Below, piece after piece: positions 13,041 to 21,084 of a stretch of 25,099 bases of DNA. The notes beneath the pieces are model-generated. The model saw only the letters and a program-made list of their open reading frames with translations, was not told the DNA's origin and made no database searches. Made by a program: the position numbers and the translations under genes. The first letter of the stretch is position 1. Each line of letters starts with the position of its first letter. The stretch spans positions 1 to 25,099 of the forward strand of contig CBDUBC010000034.1 of the NCBI GenBank assembly GCA_965365285.1, in the 5' to 3' direction. The stretch comes from JAURDE01 sp965365285. GTDB taxonomy: Bacteria; Bdellovibrionota; Bacteriovoracia; Bacteriovoracales; Bacteriovoracaceae.

Positions 13041-15271
13041 CCTATTTAAATAATTTAAATAAGGGCCAAAAAGAAGCCGTTGTAACAACGGATGGTCCCG
13101 TTATGATTCTTGCTGGAGCAGGATCCGGTAAAACGAGAACTCTTGTCTCTCGAATCTCTTATCTTTTGGATAAAATCCAGGTCAGTCCCCATCAACTACT
13201 CGCTCTGACCTTTTCTAATAAAGCTGCAAAAGAAATGAGAGAGAGAATTTCTCGAGAGTTAGATTTTGATCTAGGAAGTCTTCAAGTGACAACCTTTCAC
13301 TCTTTTTGTGCTAAGATCCTAAGAAGTGAGGCTACCTATCTCGGTCTGTCTCGAAACTTTACGATCTATGATACCTCAGAAACTAAGGCCGTCATTAAGT
13401 CGATTTTGGCGAAAAGAGGAATCAGTACAAAAGAGCTCCCACCCTCTGAAGTTCTCTATTTTATTGATGACCTCAAAAATCATGGATACTACAAAGATAC
13501 TCAAATAGACCTTGATTATGAAGTCGACACAGAGGATGAGTATTTTGAATATTATCTCGAATATGAACAAGAATTAAGAAGGGCGAATGCCGTTGATTTT
13601 GGTGGTCTCATCACAGGAGTGCTTGAGCTTTTTGAAAAGCATCCTCAGGTAATGGAACACTATCAAGATCGTTTTAAATATATTCTTGTGGATGAATATC
13701 AAGATACTAACCGTTGCCAATTTCATCTTATCACTTATCTTTGTGGTAAGAGTCGAAATATTTGTGTTGTTGGGGATGAAGATCAGTCGATCTATTCTTG
13801 GAGAGGAGCAGATATCCGAAACATCCTCGATTTTGAAACCACTTACCCAGATGCTAGAATTCTTAAGCTTGAACAAAACTACCGATCTTCACGTACCATC
13901 ATTGAAGCTGCAAGCTGTGTTATTGAAAGAAATAGTCACAGAAAAGGTAAGAAGATGTGGACGGACAATTCCGAGGGAAATTCGATCAATGTGGTGGAAT
14001 GTCCAAACGAACAATCTGAAGCCGAGTTTGTTTCTACTAAAGTTATTGAGTACGCAGAAAAAGGAATGCATCTTTCCGATATTGCTGTCTTTTATCGAAC
14101 CAATTCTCAGTCTAGGGTGATTGAAGATCATCTCAGAAAAAATAATATCCCTTACCGAATTGTGGGGGGGATGCGTTTTTATGAAAGAAAAGAAATTAAA
14201 GACCTTCTTTGTTATTTAAGGATTCTTATTAATGAAAAGGATTCTTTGGCGCTTTCACGAATTATCAATGTGCCCACAAGAGGAATAGGCGCCACCAGTC
14301 TTAGAAAATTAGAAGATACCGCAGTCGCTGAGGGAATTTCTCTCTGGGAGATGATTGAATTGATTGTGGATAAACCCGAAAATTATTCTCATTTAAGATT
14401 GAGCTCTAAAATTCGAAGTGCTCTTTCCGAATTTGCTAACCTCATTTGGGAGTGCAAGAACCTTGATCAAAATAAAGAAAAGCCATCTTTTATTTATGAA
14501 AAGCTTCTTTATGAGAGTGGTTATCTTGAAAGTCTTAAGGCAACTAAAAACTATGAAGACCAGGCAAGGATAGAAAACCTAGAAGAACTAGCCTCGGCCA
14601 TTAAACAGTTTGAAGAAAACAATTCTAATCCAAGCATTCTCAACTTCCTAGAAACGGTGACTCTTGATTCAAATGTAGAAAGTGATGAGCCTATGACTCA
14701 TGAAATGAAAGGGGAAGTTTCCCTTATGACTATTCATGGTGCCAAAGGATTGGAGTTTCCTCTTGTTTTTATTACGGGTGTTGAAGAAAATATCTTCCCT
14801 TCTTTTAGAAGTCTTGAAGAAGGAGATATGGCAGGTGAGGAAGAGAGAAGACTTTTTTATGTGGCGATGACTAGAGCAATGAAAGAACTCTATATTGTAT
14901 TTGCTCAAGGTCGAACACTCTATGGACAACTTAAGTTCAATGGACCAAGTCGATTTATCTATGAAATTCCTGAAAAATTTTATGAATGGATTAAAATTGG
15001 AAAATTTGGTGCCAATTATAGTGATGACTTTGATGATATCCAAGAATATTACGATCCTGATGAGGTGGTTTATCAAGTTGGAGAAGAAAGAGCTCCTAAA
15101 AAAAATCCCAAGAAATTTCCTGAAGGATCTAAAGTGGTTCACGCTCTCTATGGTGAAGGAAAGATCGTAAGTAACGATGGTCAGGGTAACGAAGAAAAAG
15201 TTGTGATTAAATTTAAGGATGGGGTTCGAAAAAAGTTTATGGTTAAATTTGCTCCACTGACTCTTCTCTAA
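13037..15271 (+). CDS. pcrA: UvrD/PcrA-type superfamily 1 DNA helicase
   Basis: A 744-aa ATP-dependent 3'-5' helicase for repair and clearing of replication forks. Motifs in order: Q motif region LNKGQKEAV (7-15), Walker A AGAGSGKT (26-33), Walker B LVDEYQDT (217-224), GDEDQSIYSWRGAD (246-259), motif V MTIHGAKGLEFPLVF and motif VI FYVAMTRA. The last 55 residues (EGSKVVHALYGEGKI... VRKKFMVKFAPLTLL) match the C-terminal Tudor-like domain by which PcrA/UvrD contacts RNA polymerase, so PcrA/UvrD is favoured over Rep. It overlaps glmS by 4 bases and the next gene begins directly after its stop. Confidence 0.95.
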   Translation: MTYLNNLNKGQKEAVVTTDGPVMILAGAGSGKTRTLVSRISYLLDKIQVSPHQLLALTFSNKAAKEMRERISRELDFDLGSLQVTTFHSFCAKILRSEATYLGLSRNFTIYDTSETKAVIKSILAKRGISTKELPPSEVLYFIDDLKNHGYYKDTQIDLDYEVDTEDEYFEYYLEYEQELRRANAVDFGGLITGVLELFEKHPQVMEHYQDRFKYILVDEYQDTNRCQFHLITYLCGKSRNICVVGDEDQSIYSWRGADIRNILDFETTYPDARILKLEQNYRSSRTIIEAASCVIERNSHRKGKKMWTDNSEGNSINVVECPNEQSEAEFVSTKVIEYAEKGMHLSDIAVFYRTNSQSRVIEDHLRKNNIPYRIVGGMRFYERKEIKDLLCYLRILINEKDSLALSRIINVPTRGIGATSLRKLEDTAVAEGISLWEMIELIVDKPENYSHLRLSSKIRSALSEFANLIWECKNLDQNKEKPSFIYEKLLYESGYLESLKATKNYEDQARIENLEELASAIKQFEENNSNPSILNFLETVTLDSNVESDEPMTHEMKGEVSLMTIHGAKGLEFPLVFITGVEENIFPSFRSLEEGDMAGEEERRLFYVAMTRAMKELYIVFAQGRTLYGQLKFNGPSRFIYEIPEKFYEWIKIGKFGANYSDDFDDIQEYYDPDEVVYQVGEERAPKKNPKKFPEGSKVVHALYGEGKIVSNDGQGNEEKVVIKFKDGVRKKFMVKFAPLTLL

Positions 15272-15745
15272 ATGGATTTGCATCAAAAACTCACAGAATT
15301 TCTAAACTCTTATAATATTAAATTTGAAGAATTGGAGCATCCTCCAGGGGAAACCTGTGAAATGGCGGCCCTTAATAGAGGGTCTGATTTAAAAATAGGA
15401 GGAAAATCTCTCCTTTTTAAATCAAAAAAAGGATTTCATATTTTTACTCTCTCCGCCGCCATGGAAGCAGACTCTACTCAAATTAGAAAAATTCTAAGAT
15501 CTCAAAAGCTGCGCTTTGCCAGCGCAGAGGAATTTAAAGATTTAACCGGAGTACCTAAGGGTGCTCTTCCTCCTTTTGGGCGAGAGCTGCATGAAACACT
15601 TGATCTTTATTTAGATTTGAGTATTCTTGAAAATAAAAAAATAGCTTTTAATGCTGGAAGACTCACTCAATCCTATATTCTTAACCTCGAGGACTACCTT
15701 AGGATCAGTTCTCCTTATCTCTGCTCCTTTTCAAAACTAAACTAG
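15272..15745 (+). CDS. YbaK/ProX-family aminoacyl-tRNA deacylase-like protein
   Basis: A 157-aa single-domain protein of the YbaK/EbsC/ProX editing family, which hydrolyses wrongly charged tRNAs (for example Cys- or Ala-tRNAPro). Visible family features are GGKSLLFK at 43-50 with the conserved lysine K45, the loop FASAEEFKDLTGVPKGALPP (82-101) and FNAGRLTQSY near the C-terminus. Which amino acid or tRNA it edits cannot be read from the sequence. The ATG directly follows the helicase stop (TAAATG) with no SD of its own, so translation probably depends on coupling to the helicase. Confidence 0.83.
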   Translation: MDLHQKLTEFLNSYNIKFEELEHPPGETCEMAALNRGSDLKIGGKSLLFKSKKGFHIFTLSAAMEADSTQIRKILRSQKLRFASAEEFKDLTGVPKGALPPFGRELHETLDLYLDLSILENKKIAFNAGRLTQSYILNLEDYLRISSPYLCSFSKLN

Positions 15746-15761
15746 TCGGACAATAAGGTGC

Positions 15762-15791
15762 TTTAAAGAGCCTTTTATCTATTGTTATAAT
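15762..15791 (+). promoter_or_regulatory. candidate promoter of the asmA-like/ppx-like pair
   Basis: A perfect TATAAT (15786-15791) lies 30 bases before the AsmA-like start. A poor -35 (TTTAAA, 15762-15767) precedes it at 18 bp spacing. The imperfect hairpin at 15753-15776 (AAGGTGCT-TTAA-AGAGCCTT, one mismatch), followed by TTA, may weakly end upstream transcription. Confidence 0.42.
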
Positions 15792-15820
15792 ATCTGAGCA
15801 ACTATCTAAGGGGAAATTCC

Positions 15821-18076
15821 ATGAAGGGATCTAGGCTTAAAATTATTTTAATTGTCTTTGTATTATTTGTTGGCGGATTTATTGGCGCTTATTTTTATGC
15901 AGCTAGTAAGATATCTCCTGAAGAGATTCGCAAACTAACTCTTCTGGAACTTCAAAAAACCTTCCCTAAGTCAAAAGTCAGTTTAGGAAAGATTGAGCTT
16001 AAGTTTGGTACTCAAATCAACCTCGATGTTGAAAAGCTCAATATTGTCCATGCCTCAGGGCCTTTAATAGAATTACAATCTTTTGTTGTGAAAATTCCTA
16101 TTTTTTCAATTCTCCTAGGATCCGGAAGTATTGATATTAAAATTGAAAACCCAGTTGTGAATTACAAAGAGCTTAAAGAGGGAAATAATTGGGATCTTGC
16201 AATGGGGCAAAAGAAAAAGGAGACAAGTCCCTCTTCTGGCGCAGTAACCATGAGTGTACCTGTTTTTCTGACGGGCACGAAAGTAAATTTAAATATCACA
16301 GGAATTAATCTTAATTATAATCTTTTGGCCGGAGATCAAGGCGCTCTAAAAATTAATAAATTTCTTATTAAAAATCTAAACCTTAAGGAGCCTACTGCAT
16401 TTGAAATGAATTCTAACTTCTCTCAAAAAGAGATGAGTCTGAATGCTTTAATTATTGGTGAGGCCCATCTTCAAAATTTAGTGAAGGGTAAAGATCTTTT
16501 TTCTAGTATTTTTATCACCTTATCTAATATCAAAGCTTCGGCCTTAAAAAAGGAAATTTCTGAAGTTAAGCTTCATCTCAACACAACTCAGGATAAAAAG
16601 GATCATCTTTCTGGTGATTTGGAATTTAATATGGGCGAAGGAGTTACTCTTAAGTCGAACTATTTATTCTCTAACGGAAATTTAAAACTGACTCTTATGA
16701 AAGGGGATATAAGCATAAAAGATCTTTTAAGTCAGCTTGGAGAGTCAGCTCCTTCAGATATCTCCTTAGACAGGACAGTTTTTAATATTAATGGGGATCT
16801 TGATATTCTAAAAAATAATAGAATTAAACCTAACCTCAAATTTTCTTTATCTCCGTCCCTTAATTTTGATCTCAATGGGATAAAGGGAAATTATGGTCTT
16901 GAAGGTTCTTATCGAGGCAAAAAATTAACTCTCAATGGGAAAGGGGAAGTTCTTCAAGGAGAAATTAAAACTAATCTCAACGGAGACTTTGATATCATGC
17001 AGTTAAAGGGAGGAGTGAGTAAAATAGCTCCAATGTCTGTAAGTATTTGGGTAAAGGGAATTAGTTTTACTAGAGAAATGATACGCGAAACTCTTTATGC
17101 TAAAAAAGAAGAAACAAAAGGTGAGGCGATGAAAAGCTCGGAGACAAAAAGATCGTCTCCAAGCGAAACTGCAACCTCATTGCCTATTCTTCCTCAGCTT
17201 AGATTAGATATGTTTTTAGATTCAATTAAGATTGATAATCAAGACTTCTCAGGGAAGTTTCGTCTGATCACTTCCTTTCAAAAGGCTATTCTAAAAGATT
17301 TTGACTTTAATTTCTCACAAGGACGAGGATTACTAGATGTTATTAGTGAATTTAAACCAGGCGGTCTTGATAACCAGATTAGTTTTAAACTCACCAATCT
17401 AAATCTTCAAGGGCTCAATGTCTTTTTACCAGATACGCTATCAGGAATAGAAGGGACTTTTAACGGTATGGTGAAAGGTAGCGTTTTCTCAGGAGATAAT
17501 AAATTAAATCATGATCTCTATGTTGATGTGAAGGCCTATAATGGAAAAATTAAAGGACTTCCTATAAAAGAAAAACTTCAGGGGATGATTGATAATATAC
17601 CTGTCCTAAAAGATAAAAAAATTAAACTCCCAGAAAAATTGGATGGAGAATTCAAGCGACTAGATCTAAAGGGACGTTTTGCATCAGCTAAATACTCACT
17701 CAATAGCTTTGACTTTCAAGGTCCTGACAATACCGTCGATTTTAAAGGTGACGGTCAAATCTTCCCATTACCGAACTCTCTTCAGGGAAAAATCTATATT
17801 AATCTAAAAGATAAAACTGGTAAGATTGGTCCTCTTCTTAAAAGGAATACGGGAACCGACATGCTTCCTATTCGTCTAACAGGCTATCAATTTAATCTTA
17901 ATCCAGATTATGATTATACCATTGCTCAGCTTGCAAAAGGGGCGGTGAAACAACAAACAGCGAAAGCAAAAAATAAGGCAAAAGAAAAACTTAAAAAGAC
18001 AATTGAAGAAAAAGCAGGAGATTTGCTCAAAAATAAAGAAGTTAAAAAAATATTTAAAGGCTTTTTTGGAAAATGA
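15821..18076 (+). CDS. AsmA-family envelope protein
   Basis: A 751-aa protein with one N-terminal membrane helix (residues about 8-27) and a long periplasmic region of repeating short beta strands, as in AsmA/TamB-like proteins. These form lipid-binding grooves and help move phospholipids to the outer membrane. Clues are the N-terminal layout (helix, then Phe/Leu-rich strands such as VSLGKIELKFGTQINLDVEKL), a mid-protein low-complexity linker (about 425-450, Glu/Lys/Ser/Thr), and the LSGIEGTFNGMVKG segment typical of the C-terminal AsmA domain. It ends in a Lys/Ala-rich helix (about 705-751). SD AAGGGGAA. The stop overlaps the start of the next gene (ATGA). The exact substrate is unknown. Confidence 0.78.
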   Translation: MKGSRLKIILIVFVLFVGGFIGAYFYAASKISPEEIRKLTLLELQKTFPKSKVSLGKIELKFGTQINLDVEKLNIVHASGPLIELQSFVVKIPIFSILLGSGSIDIKIENPVVNYKELKEGNNWDLAMGQKKKETSPSSGAVTMSVPVFLTGTKVNLNITGINLNYNLLAGDQGALKINKFLIKNLNLKEPTAFEMNSNFSQKEMSLNALIIGEAHLQNLVKGKDLFSSIFITLSNIKASALKKEISEVKLHLNTTQDKKDHLSGDLEFNMGEGVTLKSNYLFSNGNLKLTLMKGDISIKDLLSQLGESAPSDISLDRTVFNINGDLDILKNNRIKPNLKFSLSPSLNFDLNGIKGNYGLEGSYRGKKLTLNGKGEVLQGEIKTNLNGDFDIMQLKGGVSKIAPMSVSIWVKGISFTREMIRETLYAKKEETKGEAMKSSETKRSSPSETATSLPILPQLRLDMFLDSIKIDNQDFSGKFRLITSFQKAILKDFDFNFSQGRGLLDVISEFKPGGLDNQISFKLTNLNLQGLNVFLPDTLSGIEGTFNGMVKGSVFSGDNKLNHDLYVDVKAYNGKIKGLPIKEKLQGMIDNIPVLKDKKIKLPEKLDGEFKRLDLKGRFASAKYSLNSFDFQGPDNTVDFKGDGQIFPLPNSLQGKIYINLKDKTGKIGPLLKRNTGTDMLPIRLTGYQFNLNPDYDYTIAQLAKGAVKQQTAKAKNKAKEKLKKTIEEKAGDLLKNKEVKKIFKGFFGK

Positions 18077-18966
18077 AAAGATCCAGCATCGATATAGGTT
18101 CTAATAGTATTCTTCTCCTTTATGGTGAAATGGATCAAGAACGCTTTATTGAAAAGGGGAGCCGTGCGGAGGTTGTGGGTCTTGGAAAAGGAATAGATCA
18201 AACAGGAAAGTTTTCAAAAGAGAAAATGGAACTTGCTTATTCTGTTTTAAAAGATTATCACAAGCTGCTTAGGGGACTAGGGTATAAAACGAGTGAAACT
18301 ATTGTAACAGCAACGGAAGCCTCTCGAAATGCTTCCAATAGTAAAGAATTTTTTAAGCAAATTAAAGAAGAGTTTGAATTTGATGTAAAAATTATTAGTC
18401 CAGATGGAGAAGCTTATTATACGAGTCTTGGAATCCTTAAAAGTAAAGGACAACTTAAGGAAAAGCGATCTTTGTTGATTGATTTAGGAGGAGCATCTAC
18501 GGAACTGATTGAAATCGATTCAAACTCTTTTCAAATAACCAAGATGGTTAGTTTAAAGTGTGGGAGTGTTCGGGCCAGAGAATGGCTTGATGAAGGAACT
18601 TATCAAATTAAGATTGAAGAGCTTTTAAAAGACTCAGGGTTTAAGGCTAAATACAATTCGGCGATAGGAATCGCGGGTACCTTCACTACCTTGGCCTCAA
18701 TGTATCTTAAACAAGATGAGTTTCAGATTGCTCCTATTGAAAACCTAAAGCTCGAAGTAAAGCAGCTCTATGATTTTTTGGACTCCGTAGTCTCTCTTGA
18801 TGAATTTCCAACAGCACAGAGTAGAAAAGAGACGATCATGAGTGGTGCGAGATGGTCAATTGATCTTCTAAAGTTTCTCGAGGTCAAAAACTTAAGTTTT
18901 AGCACCTACGGTCTACGTTATGGCGTACTTTATGAGGGGGCAATTCAAGAAATGTTTCTTGTCTAG
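18073..18966 (+). CDS. Ppx/GppA-family phosphatase, short form
   Basis: A 297-aa protein of the exopolyphosphatase / pppGpp phosphohydrolase family (ASKHA fold). Motifs are SIDIGSNSILLL (5-16, phosphate 1), TATEASRNASN (79-89), IDLGGASTELIE (136-147, phosphate 2) and STYGLRYGVLYEG near the end. It lacks the HD-like C-terminal domain of the roughly 500-aa enzymes, so it is a minimal two-domain form. The segment usually reading SGxEEA appears here as SPDGEA (109-114), so the Glu pair is reduced to one; activity may be altered. Its four-base overlap with the AsmA-like gene shows tight coupling. Its stop shares a CTAG with the opposing FliG-like gene. Confidence 0.82.
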   Translation: MKRSSIDIGSNSILLLYGEMDQERFIEKGSRAEVVGLGKGIDQTGKFSKEKMELAYSVLKDYHKLLRGLGYKTSETIVTATEASRNASNSKEFFKQIKEEFEFDVKIISPDGEAYYTSLGILKSKGQLKEKRSLLIDLGGASTELIEIDSNSFQITKMVSLKCGSVRAREWLDEGTYQIKIEELLKDSGFKAKYNSAIGIAGTFTTLASMYLKQDEFQIAPIENLKLEVKQLYDFLDSVVSLDEFPTAQSRKETIMSGARWSIDLLKFLEVKNLSFSTYGLRYGVLYEGAIQEMFLV

Positions 18967-19391
18967 AGACTAAGAAGACCCTTTTTATTTAGAACGATAA
19001 TAGTATCAATGACCTTTTTCTGCGCTCTTTCCATATGAATTCGTTCATCTCTTAAATTGGCGATCAAAGTATCGTAGGCCCTTTCAGCATAGGATCTTTC
19101 GGCAAGTGAGAGAACTCTTTTTTGAAGAGAAACAGAAGCCCCCTTAAGCGCCAAACCTAAAATTTGGGCATCAACATGAGGAAAAAGATCAATGATATTT
19201 GAGTCCGTAAGCCTTTGGAGATCTTCAAAGGTGTAACTTTCTTGAAGAAGTTCGTTTGCCAAAGCGGGATTACGAATTTTAATTTTAGCAATAAGCTTTT
19301 CTTTTTCTGAATCACTGAGAAGTTGAAACATCTTAATGACTTGTCCCTTACCGTTTATAAAAATACCTTGAGACACTGTCTTGTTTTCCAT
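18963..19391 (-). CDS. stand-alone FliG-like protein (second half of middle domain plus C-terminal domain)
   Basis: A 142-aa protein that aligns by eye with the C-terminal part of the flagellar rotor protein FliG. Shared landmarks are NPALANELLQESYTFEDLQR (41-60; FliG has DPELA...FEDL), ALKGAS (81-86) and the VEEAQQKI-like ERAQKKVID (121-129). It lacks the FliF-binding N-terminal domain and the first half of the middle domain (full FliG is about 330 aa). In my alignment to remembered E. coli FliG, the torque position D288 is kept (D107), but R281, D289 and R297 become S, T and E. The gene follows a coiled-coil gene by 14 bases with SD CAGGAG. No other flagellar gene is nearby. It may be a rotor-derived adaptor rather than a motor part. 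Confidence 0.75.
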   Translation of the reverse strand: MENKTVSQGIFINGKGQVIKMFQLLSDSEKEKLIAKIKIRNPALANELLQESYTFEDLQRLTDSNIIDLFPHVDAQILGLALKGASVSLQKRVLSLAERSYAERAYDTLIANLRDERIHMERAQKKVIDTIIVLNKKGLLSL

Positions 19392-19405
19392 TTTTTAACT
19401 CCTGG

Positions 19406-19732
19406 CTATTCTGCCTGCCATTTAATCTTCTCGCGAACAAAAGCTTTTCTCGCATTATCGATGACTTCTTTTTGTTCCTTAATGATTTTATCCAATTCTG
19501 ATTTTTGAGATTGTTTCAATTCTATGACTTTATTGTCATGGGCCATTTTTAGGTTTTGTAACTCTTCTTCAAGTCTTTTAGATTCTTCTTTGAATTGGAT
19601 TTCATGTTTATTTCTTAATTCTTGAAGCTTTCTGGTCTGATCGACTATTTCATTTTCAATCTCGACTTCCGTATCTTTTTGTATTCTTTCGAGCTCTTTT
19701 TCTCTTCTTTGGGAAACTTTATCAAACTCCAT
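19406..19732 (-). CDS. coiled-coil protein, probably the 3' part of a split gene
   Basis: From the ATG at 19732 this gives 108 residues, almost all charged coiled coil (repeated K/E/R/Q with Leu/Ile/Val at heptad spacing), ending VREKIKWQAE. An in-frame GTG at 19762 would lengthen it by 10 residues. Neither start has an SD. The upstream 30-codon frame at 19734-19826 does have one and is also helical; removing one base from the A5 run between them (minus strand) joins both into one 139-aa coiled coil. The gene sits 14 bases before the FliG-like gene in one operon, so a joint complex is likely. The size resembles FliJ/FliH-type coiled coils, but no specific match is claimed. Confidence 0.6.
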   Translation of the reverse strand: MEFDKVSQRREKELERIQKDTEVEIENEIVDQTRKLQELRNKHEIQFKEESKRLEEELQNLKMAHDNKVIELKQSQKSELDKIIKEQKEVIDNARKAFVREKIKWQAE

Positions 19733-19733
19733 T

Positions 19734-19826
19734 CTATTTTTGCTGGAGTCTTTGCAGATCACGAGTGTGTCTTTTTACCTCGGCTTCTTTAAATCTTTGG
19801 GCCTTTACAAGAGATATGTCGTTCAT
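19734..19826 (-). CDS. 30-aa helical ORF, probable 5' part of the coiled-coil gene
   Basis: ATG at 19826 with SD-like GAGG four bases ahead. The frame encodes MNDISLVKAQRFKEAEVKRH, then TRDLQRLQQK, and stops at TAG (19736-19734). The ATG of the longer coiled-coil frame follows one base after the stop. The heptad-like charge pattern continues across the junction. This is either a separate leader peptide with translational restart or the front of one gene broken by a one-base change in the homopolymer at 19737-19741. Confidence 0.5.
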   Translation of the reverse strand: MNDISLVKAQRFKEAEVKRHTRDLQRLQQK

Positions 19827-19906
19827 ATAACCTCAAAATTTTCATGCCAATTAGGACACGCTCTTATATGATATGAAGAATCAACTTTTGGTTAAAGGAG
19901 GAAAAA

Positions 19907-21079
19907 ATGGTATTAGGAAAAGTTTTCCTGTTGGGCGGTAAAAGAACACCATTTGGGAGCTTTGGAGGGTCTTTAAAAGACATCAAACCGGTAGATTTGG
20001 CCGTTCTTTCCTCAAAAGCTGCTTTAGAGGACCTTAAACTAGCAGCAGATAGTATTGATCATACCATTTTTGCAAATGTTGTTCCCTCAACTTCAGATAC
20101 TCTCTATGGGGCGAGACATGTTGGGCTCAAAGTGGGTGCTCCTATCGAAAAGGGTGGTTTTAATGTAAATAGACTCTGTGGTTCTGGGATTGAGGCCGTT
20201 TTAGTGGCAAAAAGAATGATTCTTTGCGGTGAAGCGGATCTTATTCTCGTCACAGGTTCAGAAAATATGTCGATGATCCCGCATCTCACTTATGGGGCAA
20301 GATTTGGTACTAAATACGGACCTTTAAAAAGCAGTGATCTTCTTTTGGAGTCCCTGACCGATGCAAATTGCAATACTCCCATGGGGATTACAGCAGAAAA
20401 CCTCGCTCAGAAATTTGAAATTTCTCGAGATGAGTGTGAAGCCTACTCCGTTGATTCTCATAAAAAAGCTGGTGCAGCTTACGAAAAAGGACATTTTAAA
20501 GATGAGGTCATCACTGTTGAACTCAAAAGAGGAAGTGCAGATCGAGATGAACATGTTCGTGATAATGTTTCTTTAGAAGAGATGAAAAAACTTAAGCCTT
20601 CGTTTCAGAAAGATGGAGTCGTTACCCCGGCAACTGCTTCAGGAATTGTAGATGGGGCGGCGAGTGTCTTTGTTGCTTCCGAAAAATTTGTACAAAAGTG
20701 GGGATATACACCGCTTTGTGAAGTGGGAGAAGGAAGTGTGGTTGGAGTAGATCCAACGATTATGGGAATTGGTCCTTCACCGGCCATCAAAGCCGTTTTA
20801 GAAAAAAGCTCTTTAAAGATGGATCAAATTGATCTTTTTGAAATCAATGAAGCTTTTGCTTCTCAAGTGCTGGCATGCAAAAAAGATCTCAACATCCCTG
20901 ATGAAAAACTCAATATTTACGGCGGGGCTATTGCACTTGGTCATCCGCTTGGAGCAACAGGTACAAGAATTTCTCTGACATTGGCCCGTCAACTCCGTAT
21001 AAATAATGCTAAGATTGGTATTGCATCGGCATGTATTGGTGGTGGTCAAGGGATCGCTGTTATTTTGAAAAGCTGCTAA
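19907..21079 (+). CDS. thiolase (acetyl-CoA C-acetyltransferase family)
   Basis: A 390-aa thiolase, normal length. The three active-site positions are present: C91 in NRLCGSGIEAV, H346 in GGAIALGHPLGATG and C376 in ACIGGGQG; NEAFASQ is also intact. It should condense two acetyl-CoA to acetoacetyl-CoA or cleave 3-ketoacyl-CoA; the direction and chain length cannot be decided. The C-terminal CIGGGQG form is typical of the acetyl-CoA acetyltransferase (biosynthetic) group, a mild preference. A very strong SD (AAAGGAGG) precedes the ATG. It stands without other fatty-acid or ketone-body genes; the next gene starts 5 bases after its stop. Confidence 0.93.
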   Translation: MVLGKVFLLGGKRTPFGSFGGSLKDIKPVDLAVLSSKAALEDLKLAADSIDHTIFANVVPSTSDTLYGARHVGLKVGAPIEKGGFNVNRLCGSGIEAVLVAKRMILCGEADLILVTGSENMSMIPHLTYGARFGTKYGPLKSSDLLLESLTDANCNTPMGITAENLAQKFEISRDECEAYSVDSHKKAGAAYEKGHFKDEVITVELKRGSADRDEHVRDNVSLEEMKKLKPSFQKDGVVTPATASGIVDGAASVFVASEKFVQKWGYTPLCEVGEGSVVGVDPTIMGIGPSPAIKAVLEKSSLKMDQIDLFEINEAFASQVLACKKDLNIPDEKLNIYGGAIALGHPLGATGTRISLTLARQLRINNAKIGIASACIGGGQGIAVILKSC

Positions 21080-21084
21080 AGAGA

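Noticed and set aside
14669..15286. Long minus-strand frame of 205 codons opposite the helicase gene
   Set aside because: Phe/Ile/Asn/Ser-rich shadow of the helicase reading frame, without SD and with improbable composition.
15753..15776. Hairpin after the YbaK-like gene as a strong terminator
   Set aside because: The stem has a mismatch and a wobble pair, and the T run is short and interrupted; at most a weak terminator.
21031..21084. 18-residue N-terminal extension of the HTH-like membrane protein
   Set aside because: It would overlap the thiolase active-site region in another frame; the ATG at 21085 has an SD and the usual spacing after the stop.
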